Notes: generated by a model from the letters alone, not told the origin. DNA of 64,000 nucleotides from JAOUJD01 sp963726405 (GCA_963726405.1 CAVSCF010000001.1:372001-436000); one strand, 5' to 3'. Shown: positions 36,738 to 45,932, counted from the first letter of the stretch. Translations and numbers: made by a program.

Positions 36738-38027
36738 ATGCTCGACATCGCACTGCTACGCAAGGACATCGCTGCGGTCGCCGCGCGGCTGAAGACGCGT
36801 CCCTACGACCTTGACGTGGAAGGCTTCAACGCGCTCGAGAGCGAGCGCAAGTCGTTGCAGATGCGCACCGAAGAGCTGCAGGCCAAGCGCAACGCGCTGT
36901 CGAAACAGGTCGGCCAGCTGAAAGCGAAGGGCGGGGACGCGAGCGCAGTGCTGGCCGAGGTGGCGGCCATCCCGGAACAGGTGAAGACGCTCGAGGGGCA
37001 GCTCGCCAATGTCCAGGCGCGACTGCAGAACTACATGCTGAATGTGCCGAACGTGCCGCACGAATCGGTGCCCGCCGGACGCTCGGCGGACGACAACATC
37101 GAAGTGCGGCGGTGGGGCACGCCACGCGCGTTCGACTTCGACGTGCGCGACCACGTGGACGTCGGCGCGCCCCTCGGGCTCGATTTCGAAACCGCCGCGA
37201 AGATTTCAGGGTCGCGCTTCGCGTTGCTGAAGGGCCCGGTGGCGCGCCTTCACCGCGCGCTCGCGCAGTTCATGCTCGACCTGCAGACGACGGAGCACGG
37301 CTACACCGAGTGCTACACGCCGTACATCGTGAACGCGGACAGCCTGCTCGGCACGGCGCAACTGCCGAAGTTCCGCGACGACATGTTCTGGGTCACGAAG
37401 GGAGGCGGCGAGGACAAGGAGGAGCTGTACCTCATCTCGACCTCCGAAATTTCCATGACGAACATCGTGCGTGGCGAACTTTTGCCGGAGTCCGCGCTGC
37501 CGCTGAAGTTCACGGCGCACACACCGTGCTTCCGCTCCGAGGCCGGGAGCTACGGCAAGGACACGCGCGGGATGATTCGCCAGCACCAGTTCGACAAGGT
37601 CGAGATGGTTCGCATCGCCCACCCTTCGCAGTCGTACGACGCGCTCGAGCAGATGGTGGGCAACGCCGAAGCGGTGCTGCAGCGACTCGGGCTGCCGTAC
37701 CGGGTGGTGCTCCTTTGCACGGGGGACATGGGATTCGGCTCCGCCAAGACCTACGACCTCGAGGTCTGGCTGCCGGGACAGCAGGCGTACCGGGAAATCT
37801 CCTCGTGCTCCAACTGCGAGGCGTTCCAGGCGAGACGGATGCAGACGCGCTTCAAGAACGTCCAGGGCAAGACGGAGTTCGTGCACACCCTGAACGGGTC
37901 GGGCCTGGCCGTCGGTCGAACGCTTGTCGCCGTGCTGGAGAACTATCAGCAGGCGGATGGCACCGTCGTCGTCCCGGAGCCTCTGCGGCCATACATGGGC
38001 GGCCTGGAAGTACTGAAGCCGGTCTGA
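36738..38027 (+). CDS. serS: Seryl-tRNA synthetase
   Basis: SerS charges tRNA-Ser. 429 residues: an N-terminal coiled-coil arm (about 1-110) that holds the long variable arm of tRNA-Ser, then the class II catalytic core with motif 2 'TPCFRSEAGSYGKDTRGMIR' and motif 3 'LNGSGLAVGRTLVAVLENYQ'. It is followed 47 bases later by a tRNA-Ser gene. The 271 bases between rarA and serS show no convincing gene or hairpin. Confidence 0.98.
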   Translation: MLDIALLRKDIAAVAARLKTRPYDLDVEGFNALESERKSLQMRTEELQAKRNALSKQVGQLKAKGGDASAVLAEVAAIPEQVKTLEGQLANVQARLQNYMLNVPNVPHESVPAGRSADDNIEVRRWGTPRAFDFDVRDHVDVGAPLGLDFETAAKISGSRFALLKGPVARLHRALAQFMLDLQTTEHGYTECYTPYIVNADSLLGTAQLPKFRDDMFWVTKGGGEDKEELYLISTSEISMTNIVRGELLPESALPLKFTAHTPCFRSEAGSYGKDTRGMIRQHQFDKVEMVRIAHPSQSYDALEQMVGNAEAVLQRLGLPYRVVLLCTGDMGFGSAKTYDLEVWLPGQQAYREISSCSNCEAFQARRMQTRFKNVQGKTEFVHTLNGSGLAVGRTLVAVLENYQQADGTVVVPEPLRPYMGGLEVLKPV

Positions 38028-38041
38028 CGCGACGGCCCGGA

Positions 38042-38047
38042 TATAAT
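38042..38047 (+). promoter_or_regulatory. -10 box of tRNA-Ser(CGA)
   Basis: A perfect TATAAT inside GGATATAATC lies 27 bases before the tRNA and is followed by a GC-rich discriminator GCGGG, typical of stringently controlled stable-RNA promoters. The same GGATATAATC precedes the tRNA-Ser(GGA) locus. No clear -35 hexamer was found. Confidence 0.6.
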
Positions 38048-38074
38048 CGCGGGCTCGCTGCATCTGATTCGACC

Positions 38075-38165
38075 GGAAGGGTGGCAGAGTGGTCGAATGC
38101 GCCGGATTCGAAATCCGGTGTACGGTTCTACCGTACCGTGGGTTCGAATCCCACCCCTTCCGCCA
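38075..38165 (+). tRNA. tRNA-Ser(CGA)
   Basis: A 91-nt class II tRNA including the encoded CCA. The acceptor stem GGAAGGG pairs with CCCTTCC, the anticodon stem CCGGA/TCCGG encloses the loop TTCGAAA with anticodon CGA (reads UCG), a long variable arm with stem TACGGT/ACCGTA is present, and the T arm is GTGGGTTCGAATCCCAC. It lies directly behind serS. Confidence 0.97.
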
Positions 38166-38172
38166 GTACGAC

Positions 38173-38194
38173 GGGGCCCGCAAGGGCCCCTTTG
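38173..38194 (+). terminator. Rho-independent terminator after tRNA-Ser(CGA)
   Basis: GGGGCCC and GGGCCCC pair over a GCAA tetraloop and are followed by TTTGTTTT. It lies 8 bases after the tRNA 3' end. Confidence 0.9.
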
Positions 38195-38452
38195 TTTTCC
38201 CCGGCGGACAAATCGGCTCCCTTGTTGACGAGGCGTTCCTCAGGCTCGCGGTACGCCGAAGCTTCCGCCACTAACACGGTAGCGCTAAGGGAAAACCCGC
38301 CCCTCCGTGGCGCGCGTACGTCCCAATGCTGCGAAGCAGCGCCGAAACGTCGAAGAGTGTCAGCTTCCTGTAAGCGCTACTCCCTACCGTCCGTCCCACT
38401 AGAGCGGGAACACTAAAAAGAACACAGCAACGAGAGAGCGGACGGGAACGCC
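38195..38452 (+). promoter_or_regulatory. Upstream region of acs with inverted repeats
   Basis: This non-coding stretch between the tRNA terminator and acs holds several symmetric elements: ACGGTAG (38276-38282) matched by CTACCGT (38384-38390), an AGCGCT palindrome inside each arm region (38281-38286 and 38373-38378), and a short hairpin GCTGC-GAA-GCAGC around 38330. They could be operators or leader structure for acs control; no factor can be named. A weak ribosome site precedes the acs ATG. Confidence 0.4.
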
Positions 38453-40423
<1,971 letters not shown>

Positions 40424-40499
40424 CCGTCAAAGAGCACACGGTTTCGGAGGTTGTTGGAGGCAGACAGAAGGGGCGGCACAGCTCCTCTTGGTAGTGACG

Positions 40500-40531
40500 G
40501 GCCCGGCGGATCTGACGATTCGCCGGGCCTT
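40500..40531 (+). terminator. Terminator-like hairpin after acs
   Basis: GGCCCGGCG at 40500-40508 pairs with CGCCGGGCC at 40521-40529 over a 12-base loop and is followed by TT. The T-tract is short, so termination may be partial. Confidence 0.65.
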
Positions 40532-40545
40532 CGTACATAAGAAGC

Positions 40546-40577
40546 TGCGCAGCATTCGGGTATACCCGTGCTGCGCA
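40546..40577. repeat. Nested inverted repeat upstream of the small membrane protein gene
   Basis: TGCGCAGCA (40546-40554) and TGCTGCGCA (40569-40577) enclose a second perfect palindrome CGGGTATACCCG (40557-40568). The pair could fold as one long hairpin or serve as an operator for the following genes. It lies 46 bases before the ATG at 40623. Confidence 0.6.
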
Positions 40578-40622
40578 AAGAAATGACGCGGACTTCGGCA
40601 TCCGCCAAGGAGACAGGTAGCG

Positions 40623-40961
40623 ATGGCGTTCGCTTTGCTCGTTGCGCAGCAGTTGGCGCTGGTGGCCGCCCTGGCGTTGTTCGGCCAGTTGATGGTCGGC
40701 GTCTTCAACTGGCGCGCGCGCGAGCAGAACCTTGTCTACAAGCTGTTCCAGACCGTCGCCAGTCCCGTCGTGAAACTGGTGCGACTGATCACACCGAAGA
40801 TCGTGCTCGACCGGCACATCCCGATCGGGGCGTTCATGGTTCTCCTGTTCGCCTATTTCTGGCTCGGCCTGGCGCATCGCGACTCCTGCCGCGCCGATCT
40901 GACCCAGGCGGGTTGCTACAAGTGGGTCGAAGCCTGGAGCGCGGGAGTACCGAAGCAATGA
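40623..40961 (+). CDS. Small membrane protein of unknown function (YggT-like layout)
   Basis: A 112-residue protein with two hydrophobic helices (about residues 5-27 and 67-87) joined by an amphipathic linker 'VASPVVKLVRLITPKIVLD'. The helix-linker-helix pattern recalls YggT-type proteins, but similarity is too weak to name it. The C-terminal part holds two cysteines. AAGGAGACAG is close upstream. The stop overlaps the ATG of the TPR gene (ATGA), so the two are coupled and probably belong to the symporter unit. Confidence 0.75.
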   Translation: MAFALLVAQQLALVAALALFGQLMVGVFNWRAREQNLVYKLFQTVASPVVKLVRLITPKIVLDRHIPIGAFMVLLFAYFWLGLAHRDSCRADLTQAGCYKWVEAWSAGVPKQ

Positions 40962-41599
40962 GTTCCATCGCAACGAAGTTGACGGTCTGGTGGCTGAACC
41001 GGCGCGCCAACGCCGCGCTGATCTTCAAGCGCAACCAGCAGGCGATCGAGGCGTACCGGGAAATGGTGGCCATCGATCCGGGCAACCAGTTCGCGCTCCT
41101 CATGATCGGCAATCTGCTGGCCGAGTCCGGTGACCACGCCAAGGCGGTCGACGTGCTGAAGCGGCTCACCGCGCTCAACCCGGAGCACGCCGACGGCTGG
41201 TTCAACCTTGGTTTCCTGCTCGACAAGACGGACCAGTTGGCCGAGGCCGAGCGGTGTTTCCGGCGGGCTGTCGAACTGAAGCCGTCCCTCGACCGCGCCT
41301 GGTACGGCCTGGGCCTGGTCCTCATCCGCGAAGAACGACTGGACGAAGCTGTCGATGCGCTGAAGCAGAACATCAAGCTGCAGCCGTTCAGTCCTTACGG
41401 CTATTACCAGCTCGGCATGACGTACCACCACCTCGGACGCAGCGAAGATGCGTGGAAAGTGCACGAGCAGCTGACCGGGTTCGAACCCAAGTTCTCAGCC
41501 ACCCTCAAGAGGGATCTCGAGCGAACGCCGTCTCGCTCGATATCCGTCGTGAGCAGCAACCCCCAACCAAAGGAGGAAATCACCACGCAAGCCACCTAG
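40958..41599 (+). CDS. Tetratricopeptide repeat protein
   Basis: A 213-residue soluble protein with about four TPR units from residue 20 to 165, for example 'NQQAIEAYREMVAIDPGNQF', 'ADGWFNLGFLLDKTDQLAEA' and 'SPYGYYQLGMTYHHLGRSED'. TPR arrays bind partner proteins. There is no signal peptide. It is translationally coupled to the small membrane protein and lies 33 bases before the DUF4212 gene, so an accessory role for the transporter is possible but unproven. Confidence 0.85.
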   Translation: MSSIATKLTVWWLNRRANAALIFKRNQQAIEAYREMVAIDPGNQFALLMIGNLLAESGDHAKAVDVLKRLTALNPEHADGWFNLGFLLDKTDQLAEAERCFRRAVELKPSLDRAWYGLGLVLIREERLDEAVDALKQNIKLQPFSPYGYYQLGMTYHHLGRSEDAWKVHEQLTGFEPKFSATLKRDLERTPSRSISVVSSNPQPKEEITTQAT

Positions 41600-41632
41600 T
41601 CCGAGGAGACGGAAGACCACCAAGGAGAGAAA

Positions 41633-41901
41633 ATGCAAACGACCGAAAAACATAGAGAGTATTGGAGCCGGAACCTCCGGCTCACTGCAGTACTGCTGTT
41701 CATATGGTTCGTCGTCACCTACGTGATGGCGTACTTCGCGATCCCGCTCGCCGAAATCAACTTCTTCGGATGGCCGCTGTCGTTCTACATGGCGGCGCAG
41801 GGATCACTGATCATCTACGTGCTCATCATCTGGTATTACGCGCACGTTCCATGCGCAAGATGGACCTCGAGTACGGCGTGGACGAAGGGGAAGCCAAATG
41901 A
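41633..41901 (+). pseudogene. DUF4212 small subunit of a sodium:solute symporter, frame interrupted near 41845
   Basis: Two membrane helices are present: 'TAVLLFIWFVVTYVMAYF' and 'LSFYMAAQGSLIIYVLIIWY'. The family tail, here 'RSMRKMDLEYGVDEGEAK', appears only in another frame and stops at 41901, overlapping the symporter ATG in an ATGA. A two-base insertion or one-base loss in GCGCACGTTCC near 41841-41850 explains it. The repaired protein is about 88 residues, normal for the family, which always accompanies a VC_2705-type symporter. AAGGAGAG precedes the ATG. Confidence 0.85.
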
Positions 41902-43992
41902 GCGCCGTCAGTTCGAACCGCGCCTTCTTCAACCAGCTGAAGAAGTACTACACGTGGTACACGGGCGGCTTCGTCTTCTTCGTCGTCGTGCTCGCGATCC
42001 TCGAGCAGATGGGGCTGCCGCGCGTCTGGATCGGTTACACGTTCCTGTTCGCGACGATCTCGCTGTACGCAGGCATCGGCATCATGAGCCGCACGGCCGA
42101 TGTGGCCGAGTACTACGTCGCAGGTCGCCGCGTCCCTGCGCTTGTTCAACGGCATGGCGACGGGCGCGGACTGGATGTCGGCGGCCTCGTTCATCGGCAT
42201 GGCCGGCACGCTGTACCTGAGCGGCTTCGACGGCCTTGGCTTCGTGATCGGCTGGACCGGCGGTTACGTGCTGGTGGCGCTGTTCCTCGCGCCCTACCTG
42301 CGCAAGTTCGGGCAGTTCACGATCCCCGACTTCCTCGGTGCACGCTACGGCGGCAACATCCCGCGCTCGATCGGCGTGTTCGCGGCGATCCTTTGCTCGT
42401 TCACGTACGTCGTCGCGCAGATCTACGGCGTCGGCATCATCACGTCCCGCTTCACGGGTGTCGAGTTCGGGGTCGGCGTGTTCCTCGGCCTCGCCGGTAT
42501 CCTGGTCTGTTCGTTTCTCGGTGGAATGCGCGCGGTCACCTGGACGCAGGTCGCGCAGTACATCATCCTGATCGTCGCCTACATGATCCCGGTGGTGTGG
42601 CTGTCGGTGAAGATCACCAACTTCCCGATTCCGCAACTTGTCTACGGGCAGGTGCTGCAGAAGGTGACGGCCAAGGAGAAGGAGCTCACGACCAATCCCG
42701 GTGAGATTTCCGTGCGCGAGATCTACAAGAAGAACGCCGCGGACGCCAAGGCGCGCATCGACGCACTGCCGGCGTCGTGGGAAGCGGGCAAGACGGCCGC
42801 CGCCCAGCGGGTCGAGGACCTGAAAGCCTCGAATGCACCGGTCGCGGACATCCGGGCGGCGGAAAAGGCCGCGGCGGATTTCCCGAAGTCACCCGATGAT
42901 GCGAAGGCCGCGTGGGCCAAGCAGATCGCGGGCAACAACGCCAAGGCCGGGCCGCCGCTGCCTCACGCGACGCCGTATCCCACGAGCAAGACGGGTGAGG
43001 CCGGGGAGAAAGAACGGGCGACCAAGCGCAACAACTTCCTGGCGCTGGTGTTCTGCATGATGTTCGGCACGGCTGCACTGCCTCACATCCTGATGCGTTA
43101 CTACACGACGCCCTCGGTACAGGAAGCACGCGTGTCCGTGTTCTGGTCGCTGTTCTTCATCTTCCTGCTTTACTTCACGGCGCCTGCACTCGCGGTGCTG
43201 GCGAAGTACGAGGTCTACCACAACGTGGTGGGCTCCTCGTTCGCCAACCTGCCGGCATGGGTGGCTGCCTGGAGCAAGATCGATCCGACATTGATGGCGA
43301 TCTCGGACGTCAACAAGGACGGAATCGTCCAGCTCGCGGAGATGACCCTCGGCGGCGACATCATCGTGCTGGCCACTCCGGAAATCGCGGGGCTGCCGTA
43401 CGTGATCTCGGGTCTGGTGGCTGCGGGTGGTCTTGCAGCTGCACTGTCGACTGCAGACGGCCTGCTGCTGACGATTGCCAACGCGCTGTCGCATGACCTG
43501 TACTACAAGATGATCAACCCGAACGCCTCCACCCAGAAGCGCGTCATGATTTCCAAGCTCCTGCTCCTGGTGGTGGCCATCTTCGCGGCGTGGGTCACAT
43601 CGCTGAAGCCGGGCAACATCCTGTTCCTGGTTGGCGCGGCGTTCTCGATGGCCGCTTCGGCGTTCTTCCCGGCACTTGTCCTCGGGGTGTTCTGGAAGCG
43701 CGCCAACAAGTGGGGAGCCGTCACAGGCATGGTCGCGGGCCTGGGCATCTGCCTGTACTACATGGTGCACACCTACCCGCAGTTCATCGAGTGGTTCGGC
43801 ACCACGAAGATGGACCTGTGGTGGGGCATCGCGCCGATTTCGGCCGGTGTGTTCGGGGTGCCGGTCGGCATCATCACGATTCTCGTGGTGAGCATGCTGA
43901 CGCCTGAACCCAGCAAGGAAGTGCAGGAGTTCGTCGAGCACGTTCGGTATCCGAACCTGCGCGGCGATACGGTGGAAACGATCGCCCGCTGA
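41898..43992 (+). pseudogene. Sodium:solute symporter, VC_2705 subfamily (ActP-like), frame interrupted near 42132
   Basis: A member of the SSS family that probably takes up acetate or another small carboxylate with Na+. After 'TADVAEYYVAGRRVPAL' the frame shifts at CTGCGCTTGTTC (42127-42138), one T too many, and 'FNGMATGADWMSAASFIGMA' continues in the next frame to 43992. The repaired product has 697 residues and about 13 helices. It carries a hydrophilic Ala/Lys-rich insert (about residues 258-378) and an EF-hand-like loop 'DVNKDGIVQLAE' at residues 470-481. The gene overlaps DUF4212 and is followed by a terminator. Confidence 0.9.
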
Positions 43993-44016
43993 CACTCCTC
44001 GCTCAAGCAGCACAGA

Positions 44017-44043
44017 GGCCCGCGGCTTGCCGCGGGCCTTTTT
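44017..44043 (+). terminator. Rho-independent terminator of the symporter operon
   Basis: GGCCCGCGG pairs with CCGCGGGCC over a CTTG loop and is followed by five T residues. It ends 16 bases before the -10 box of the tRNA-Ser(GGA) locus. Confidence 0.92.
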
Positions 44044-44059
44044 CATTGCGGGTCACGGA

Positions 44060-44065
44060 TATAAT
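44060..44065 (+). promoter_or_regulatory. -10 box of the tRNA-Ser(GGA) locus
   Basis: TATAAT within GGATATAATC, identical in context to the box before tRNA-Ser(CGA), lies 14 bases before the truncated tRNA copy. No comparable box precedes the intact copy at 44285, so the intact tRNA is probably made from a transcript that also contains the truncated copy and the segment between them. Confidence 0.6.
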
Positions 44066-44079
44066 CCGCGACTTCCTCA

Positions 44080-44152
44080 GGAGAGATGGCCGAGCGGTCG
44101 AAGGCGCACGCCTGGAAAGTGTGTATGGGTCTAAAGCCCATCGTGGGTTCGA
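44080..44152 (+). pseudogene. Truncated tRNA-Ser(GGA) copy, 5' 73 nt
   Basis: These 73 bases are identical to the first 73 bases of the intact tRNA at 44285 (acceptor 5' strand GGAGAGA, D arm, anticodon loop CTGGAAA, variable arm and T-stem GTGGG plus TTCGA). Identity ends inside the T loop. What follows is not tRNA; the acceptor 3' strand is missing, so this copy cannot be charged by itself. Confidence 0.9.
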
Positions 44153-44284
44153 CGAGCGACAGTCCAGGGGACTGTCGCGAAGGACGCCGGAGCGAAGCGA
44201 GGGCGGTCCCGAAGCGAAGCGGAGGGACGAGCAGATCGCCGTGAGGCGATGTGCGAGCAATCCCACTCGGATGGGAACGAACAA
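44153..44284 (+). other. 132-nt hairpin-rich segment between the two tRNA-Ser copies
   Basis: The segment begins exactly where tRNA identity breaks in the T loop. It folds into consecutive stems: a 10-bp hairpin (44156-44178, loop of 3), a stem at 44182-44209 that competes with one at 44206-44228, a 10-bp stem with one mismatch closed by GTGA (44231-44254), and a 5-bp hairpin (44261-44276). Near its end AATCCCACTC (44259-44268) repeats the tRNA sequence that should have followed the T-loop break, so the broken T stem could close around about 105 bases. No open frame of note is present and no known RNA family was recognised. Confidence 0.7.
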
Positions 44285-44375
44285 GGAGAGATGGCCGAGC
44301 GGTCGAAGGCGCACGCCTGGAAAGTGTGTATGGGTCTAAAGCCCATCGTGGGTTCGAATCCCACTCTCTCCGCCA
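44285..44375 (+). tRNA. tRNA-Ser(GGA)
   Basis: A complete 91-nt class II tRNA with CCA. The acceptor stem GGAGAGA/TCTCTCC, anticodon stem CACGC/GTGTG with loop CTGGAAA (anticodon GGA, reads UCC/UCU), variable arm TGGGTCTAAAGCCCA and T arm GTGGGTTCGAATCCCAC are all paired. It lies downstream of a truncated copy and has no -10 box of its own. Confidence 0.97.
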
Positions 44376-44380
44376 GACAA

Positions 44381-44410
44381 AAGAAGGGCCCCTCAGGGCC
44401 CTTCTTCATT
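44381..44410 (+). terminator. Rho-independent terminator after tRNA-Ser(GGA)
   Basis: AAGAAGGGCCC pairs with GGGCCCTTCTT over a CTCA loop, followed by CATTT. It lies 5 bases after the tRNA CCA end. Confidence 0.85.
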
Positions 44411-44420
44411 TGCCCGCCGC

Positions 44421-44642
44421 TCATAGCCCGAGCGGCGTGTCCCTCATGCAGTGAAGCTGGTACGCACTGAGGGCGACCTGCGGATCGATCGATTGCAGCC
44501 AGCTTCTTTCCGCTGGCGCGTTGGCCGGGCTCCCGATGCTCGCGCATTGGGAGCCGTGCAGTCCTGCAGCGACGTCGGGCTCGCCCGACGTCGTCGCGCA
44601 ACCCGCGAGCGCAACCAGCATCGACAGCATGACCATACGCAT
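44421..44642 (-). CDS. Small putative lipoprotein
   Basis: A 73-residue frame starting MRMVMLSMLVALAGCATTSG. The hydrophobic run followed by LAGC is a clear lipobox with Cys15, so the mature protein would be a lipid-anchored peptide of about 59 residues. No family was recognised. An inverted repeat CCAACG-CTTCA-CGTTGG lies just upstream (about 44648-44664). The frame is short and could be chance, but the signal peptide is convincing. Confidence 0.55.
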   Translation of the reverse strand: MRMVMLSMLVALAGCATTSGEPDVAAGLHGSQCASIGSPANAPAERSWLQSIDPQVALSAYQLHCMRDTPLGL

Positions 44643-44802
44643 GACGCCTCCAACGCTTCACGTTGGGGCTATTAGTCGCACGCGAGGTAATGGCTCGTAT
44701 TGACGCGGGGCAAGCACGGTCAGATGGCCGCGCCGCAGACACGGAAGCGCGGGACAGGGGCTGTAGTCCCTGGCCAGCGGCGACCAGATCGAAGACGCTG
44801 AG

Positions 44803-45918
44803 CTAAGCCGCGTGCAGTGAAAGCGGGCTCGGCGCCGGTCCGACAGGAAACGTGATCACGTGGTCCGCGTCCAGCCGGATGCCGATCTTCTCGCCGACGG
44901 CGTGGTCGTGATGGCTGGGCACCAGCGCCAGCACTTCGCGCCCGCTGTCGAGGCGCAGCGTGTAGATGAAATCGCCGCCGCGGAACACCTTGCGCACCAC
45001 CTCGGCCTTCAGCGCACTGGTGTCGTCGTGCACGACGTCGTCGGGACGCAGCAGCACCTCGACGTGGCAGCCCTTGCCGCACGTGTCGCAGCCCTGCTGG
45101 CAGGGCAAGGGCACGTCGCCCTTGAGTTCGCCGAGTTCGATGGCGACGTTCATCGGGCTCAGCACTTTCGCGGGGAGGAACACGCCCTCGCCGATGAAAT
45201 CGGCCACGTAGCGCGTCGCGGGGCGGTGATACAACTCGTACGGGCGGTCCCACTGTTCCAGCCGGCCCGCGTTCATCACGCCGACGCGGTCGGCGATGGC
45301 GAACGCCTCCTGCTGATCGTGCGTGACCAGGATCGCCGTCGTGTTGCTCGCCTTCAGGATCTGCCGCACTTCGGTGCCCAGGCGCGCCCGCAGTTCGACG
45401 TCGAGGCTGGAGAACGGTTCGTCCATCAACAGCAGCGCCGGACGCGGGGCGAGGGCCCGGGCGAGGGCAACGCGCTGCTGCTGTCCGCCGGACAGTTCGT
45501 GCGGGTACTTGGCTGCCTGGAGACGCAGGCCCACGAGGTCCAGCATTTCGTCGACGCGCGAGGTGCGCTCGACGGCGCCGATTCCCCGGAGCCCGAAACC
45601 GATGTTGTCCTCCACCCGCAGGTGGGGGAACAGGGCGTAGTCCTGGAACACCAGGCCGACTCCGCGTTTCTCGGGCGCGGCCGTGAAATTCGGCCCGGAG
45701 ACGACGACGCCGCCGATTTCGATGGTGCCGAGCGACACCGGGATGAACCCAGCGATCGCGCGCAGCAGGGTCGTCTTGCCGCAGCCGGAACTCCCCACCA
45801 CGCAGCCGATCTCGCCTTTGCCGAGCGCAAGCGTCAGGCCATCCACCACGGGCGTGCTCGTCCCGCGATAGGCGATGCGCAGCCCTTCGATCAGCAGTTG
45901 GGGTCGCTGCAAATCCAT
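44803..45918 (-). CDS. Iron(III) ABC transporter ATP-binding protein (FbpC-like)
   Basis: The 371-residue ATPase of a ferric-iron importer. It has Walker A 'GSSGCGKTT' at 42-50, signature 'LSGGQQQRVALARAL' from 142, Walker B 'LLLMDEPFSSLD' and the switch His in 'LVTHDQ'. The C-terminal beta-domain is unusual: Cys273, Cys277, Cys280 and Cys284 form C-X3-C-X2-C-X3-C ('CQQGCDTCGKGC'), suggesting a metal or Fe-S site. The start MDLQRPQLL at 45918 is preferred; the open frame continues upstream without similarity. The permease gene is divergent across a Fur-like site. No periplasmic receptor gene is adjacent. Confidence 0.92.
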   Translation of the reverse strand: MDLQRPQLLIEGLRIAYRGTSTPVVDGLTLALGKGEIGCVVGSSGCGKTTLLRAIAGFIPVSLGTIEIGGVVVSGPNFTAAPEKRGVGLVFQDYALFPHLRVEDNIGFGLRGIGAVERTSRVDEMLDLVGLRLQAAKYPHELSGGQQQRVALARALAPRPALLLMDEPFSSLDVELRARLGTEVRQILKASNTTAILVTHDQQEAFAIADRVGVMNAGRLEQWDRPYELYHRPATRYVADFIGEGVFLPAKVLSPMNVAIELGELKGDVPLPCQQGCDTCGKGCHVEVLLRPDDVVHDDTSALKAEVVRKVFRGGDFIYTLRLDSGREVLALVPSHHDHAVGEKIGIRLDADHVITFPVGPAPSPLSLHAA

Positions 45919-45932
45919 GGGCCGAGTGTAAG

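Larger units (their letters stand above)
44080..44357 (+). repeat. Direct repeat pair (73 nt, 205-nt spacing) of the tRNA-Ser 5' part
   Basis: Copies at 44080-44152 and 44285-44357 are identical over 73 bases and offset by 205. The arrangement is that of a 205-nt unit (132-nt segment plus tRNA 5' part) inserted into, or duplicated within, the T loop of one tRNA gene so that an intact tRNA is rebuilt downstream. Confidence 0.85.

Noticed and set aside
44186..44226. Short GAAGCGAAGC repeats in the tRNA insert as a microsatellite
   Set aside because: Only two imperfect copies are present and they are better explained as arms of competing hairpins.
44153..44284. Integrase-driven genomic island at the tRNA gene
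   Set aside because: No integrase gene or large element is nearby, and the duplicated part is the 5' side of the tRNA rather than the 3' end normally copied by tyrosine integrases. A tiny non-autonomous element remains possible and is kept as a finding.
44080..44375. Group I intron in tRNA-Ser
   Set aside because: Bacterial tRNA group I introns sit in the anticodon loop and are about 200 nt or more with a recognisable P3-P8 core. Here the break is in the T loop, the unique part is 132 nt, no core was seen, and the downstream tRNA is complete without splicing.
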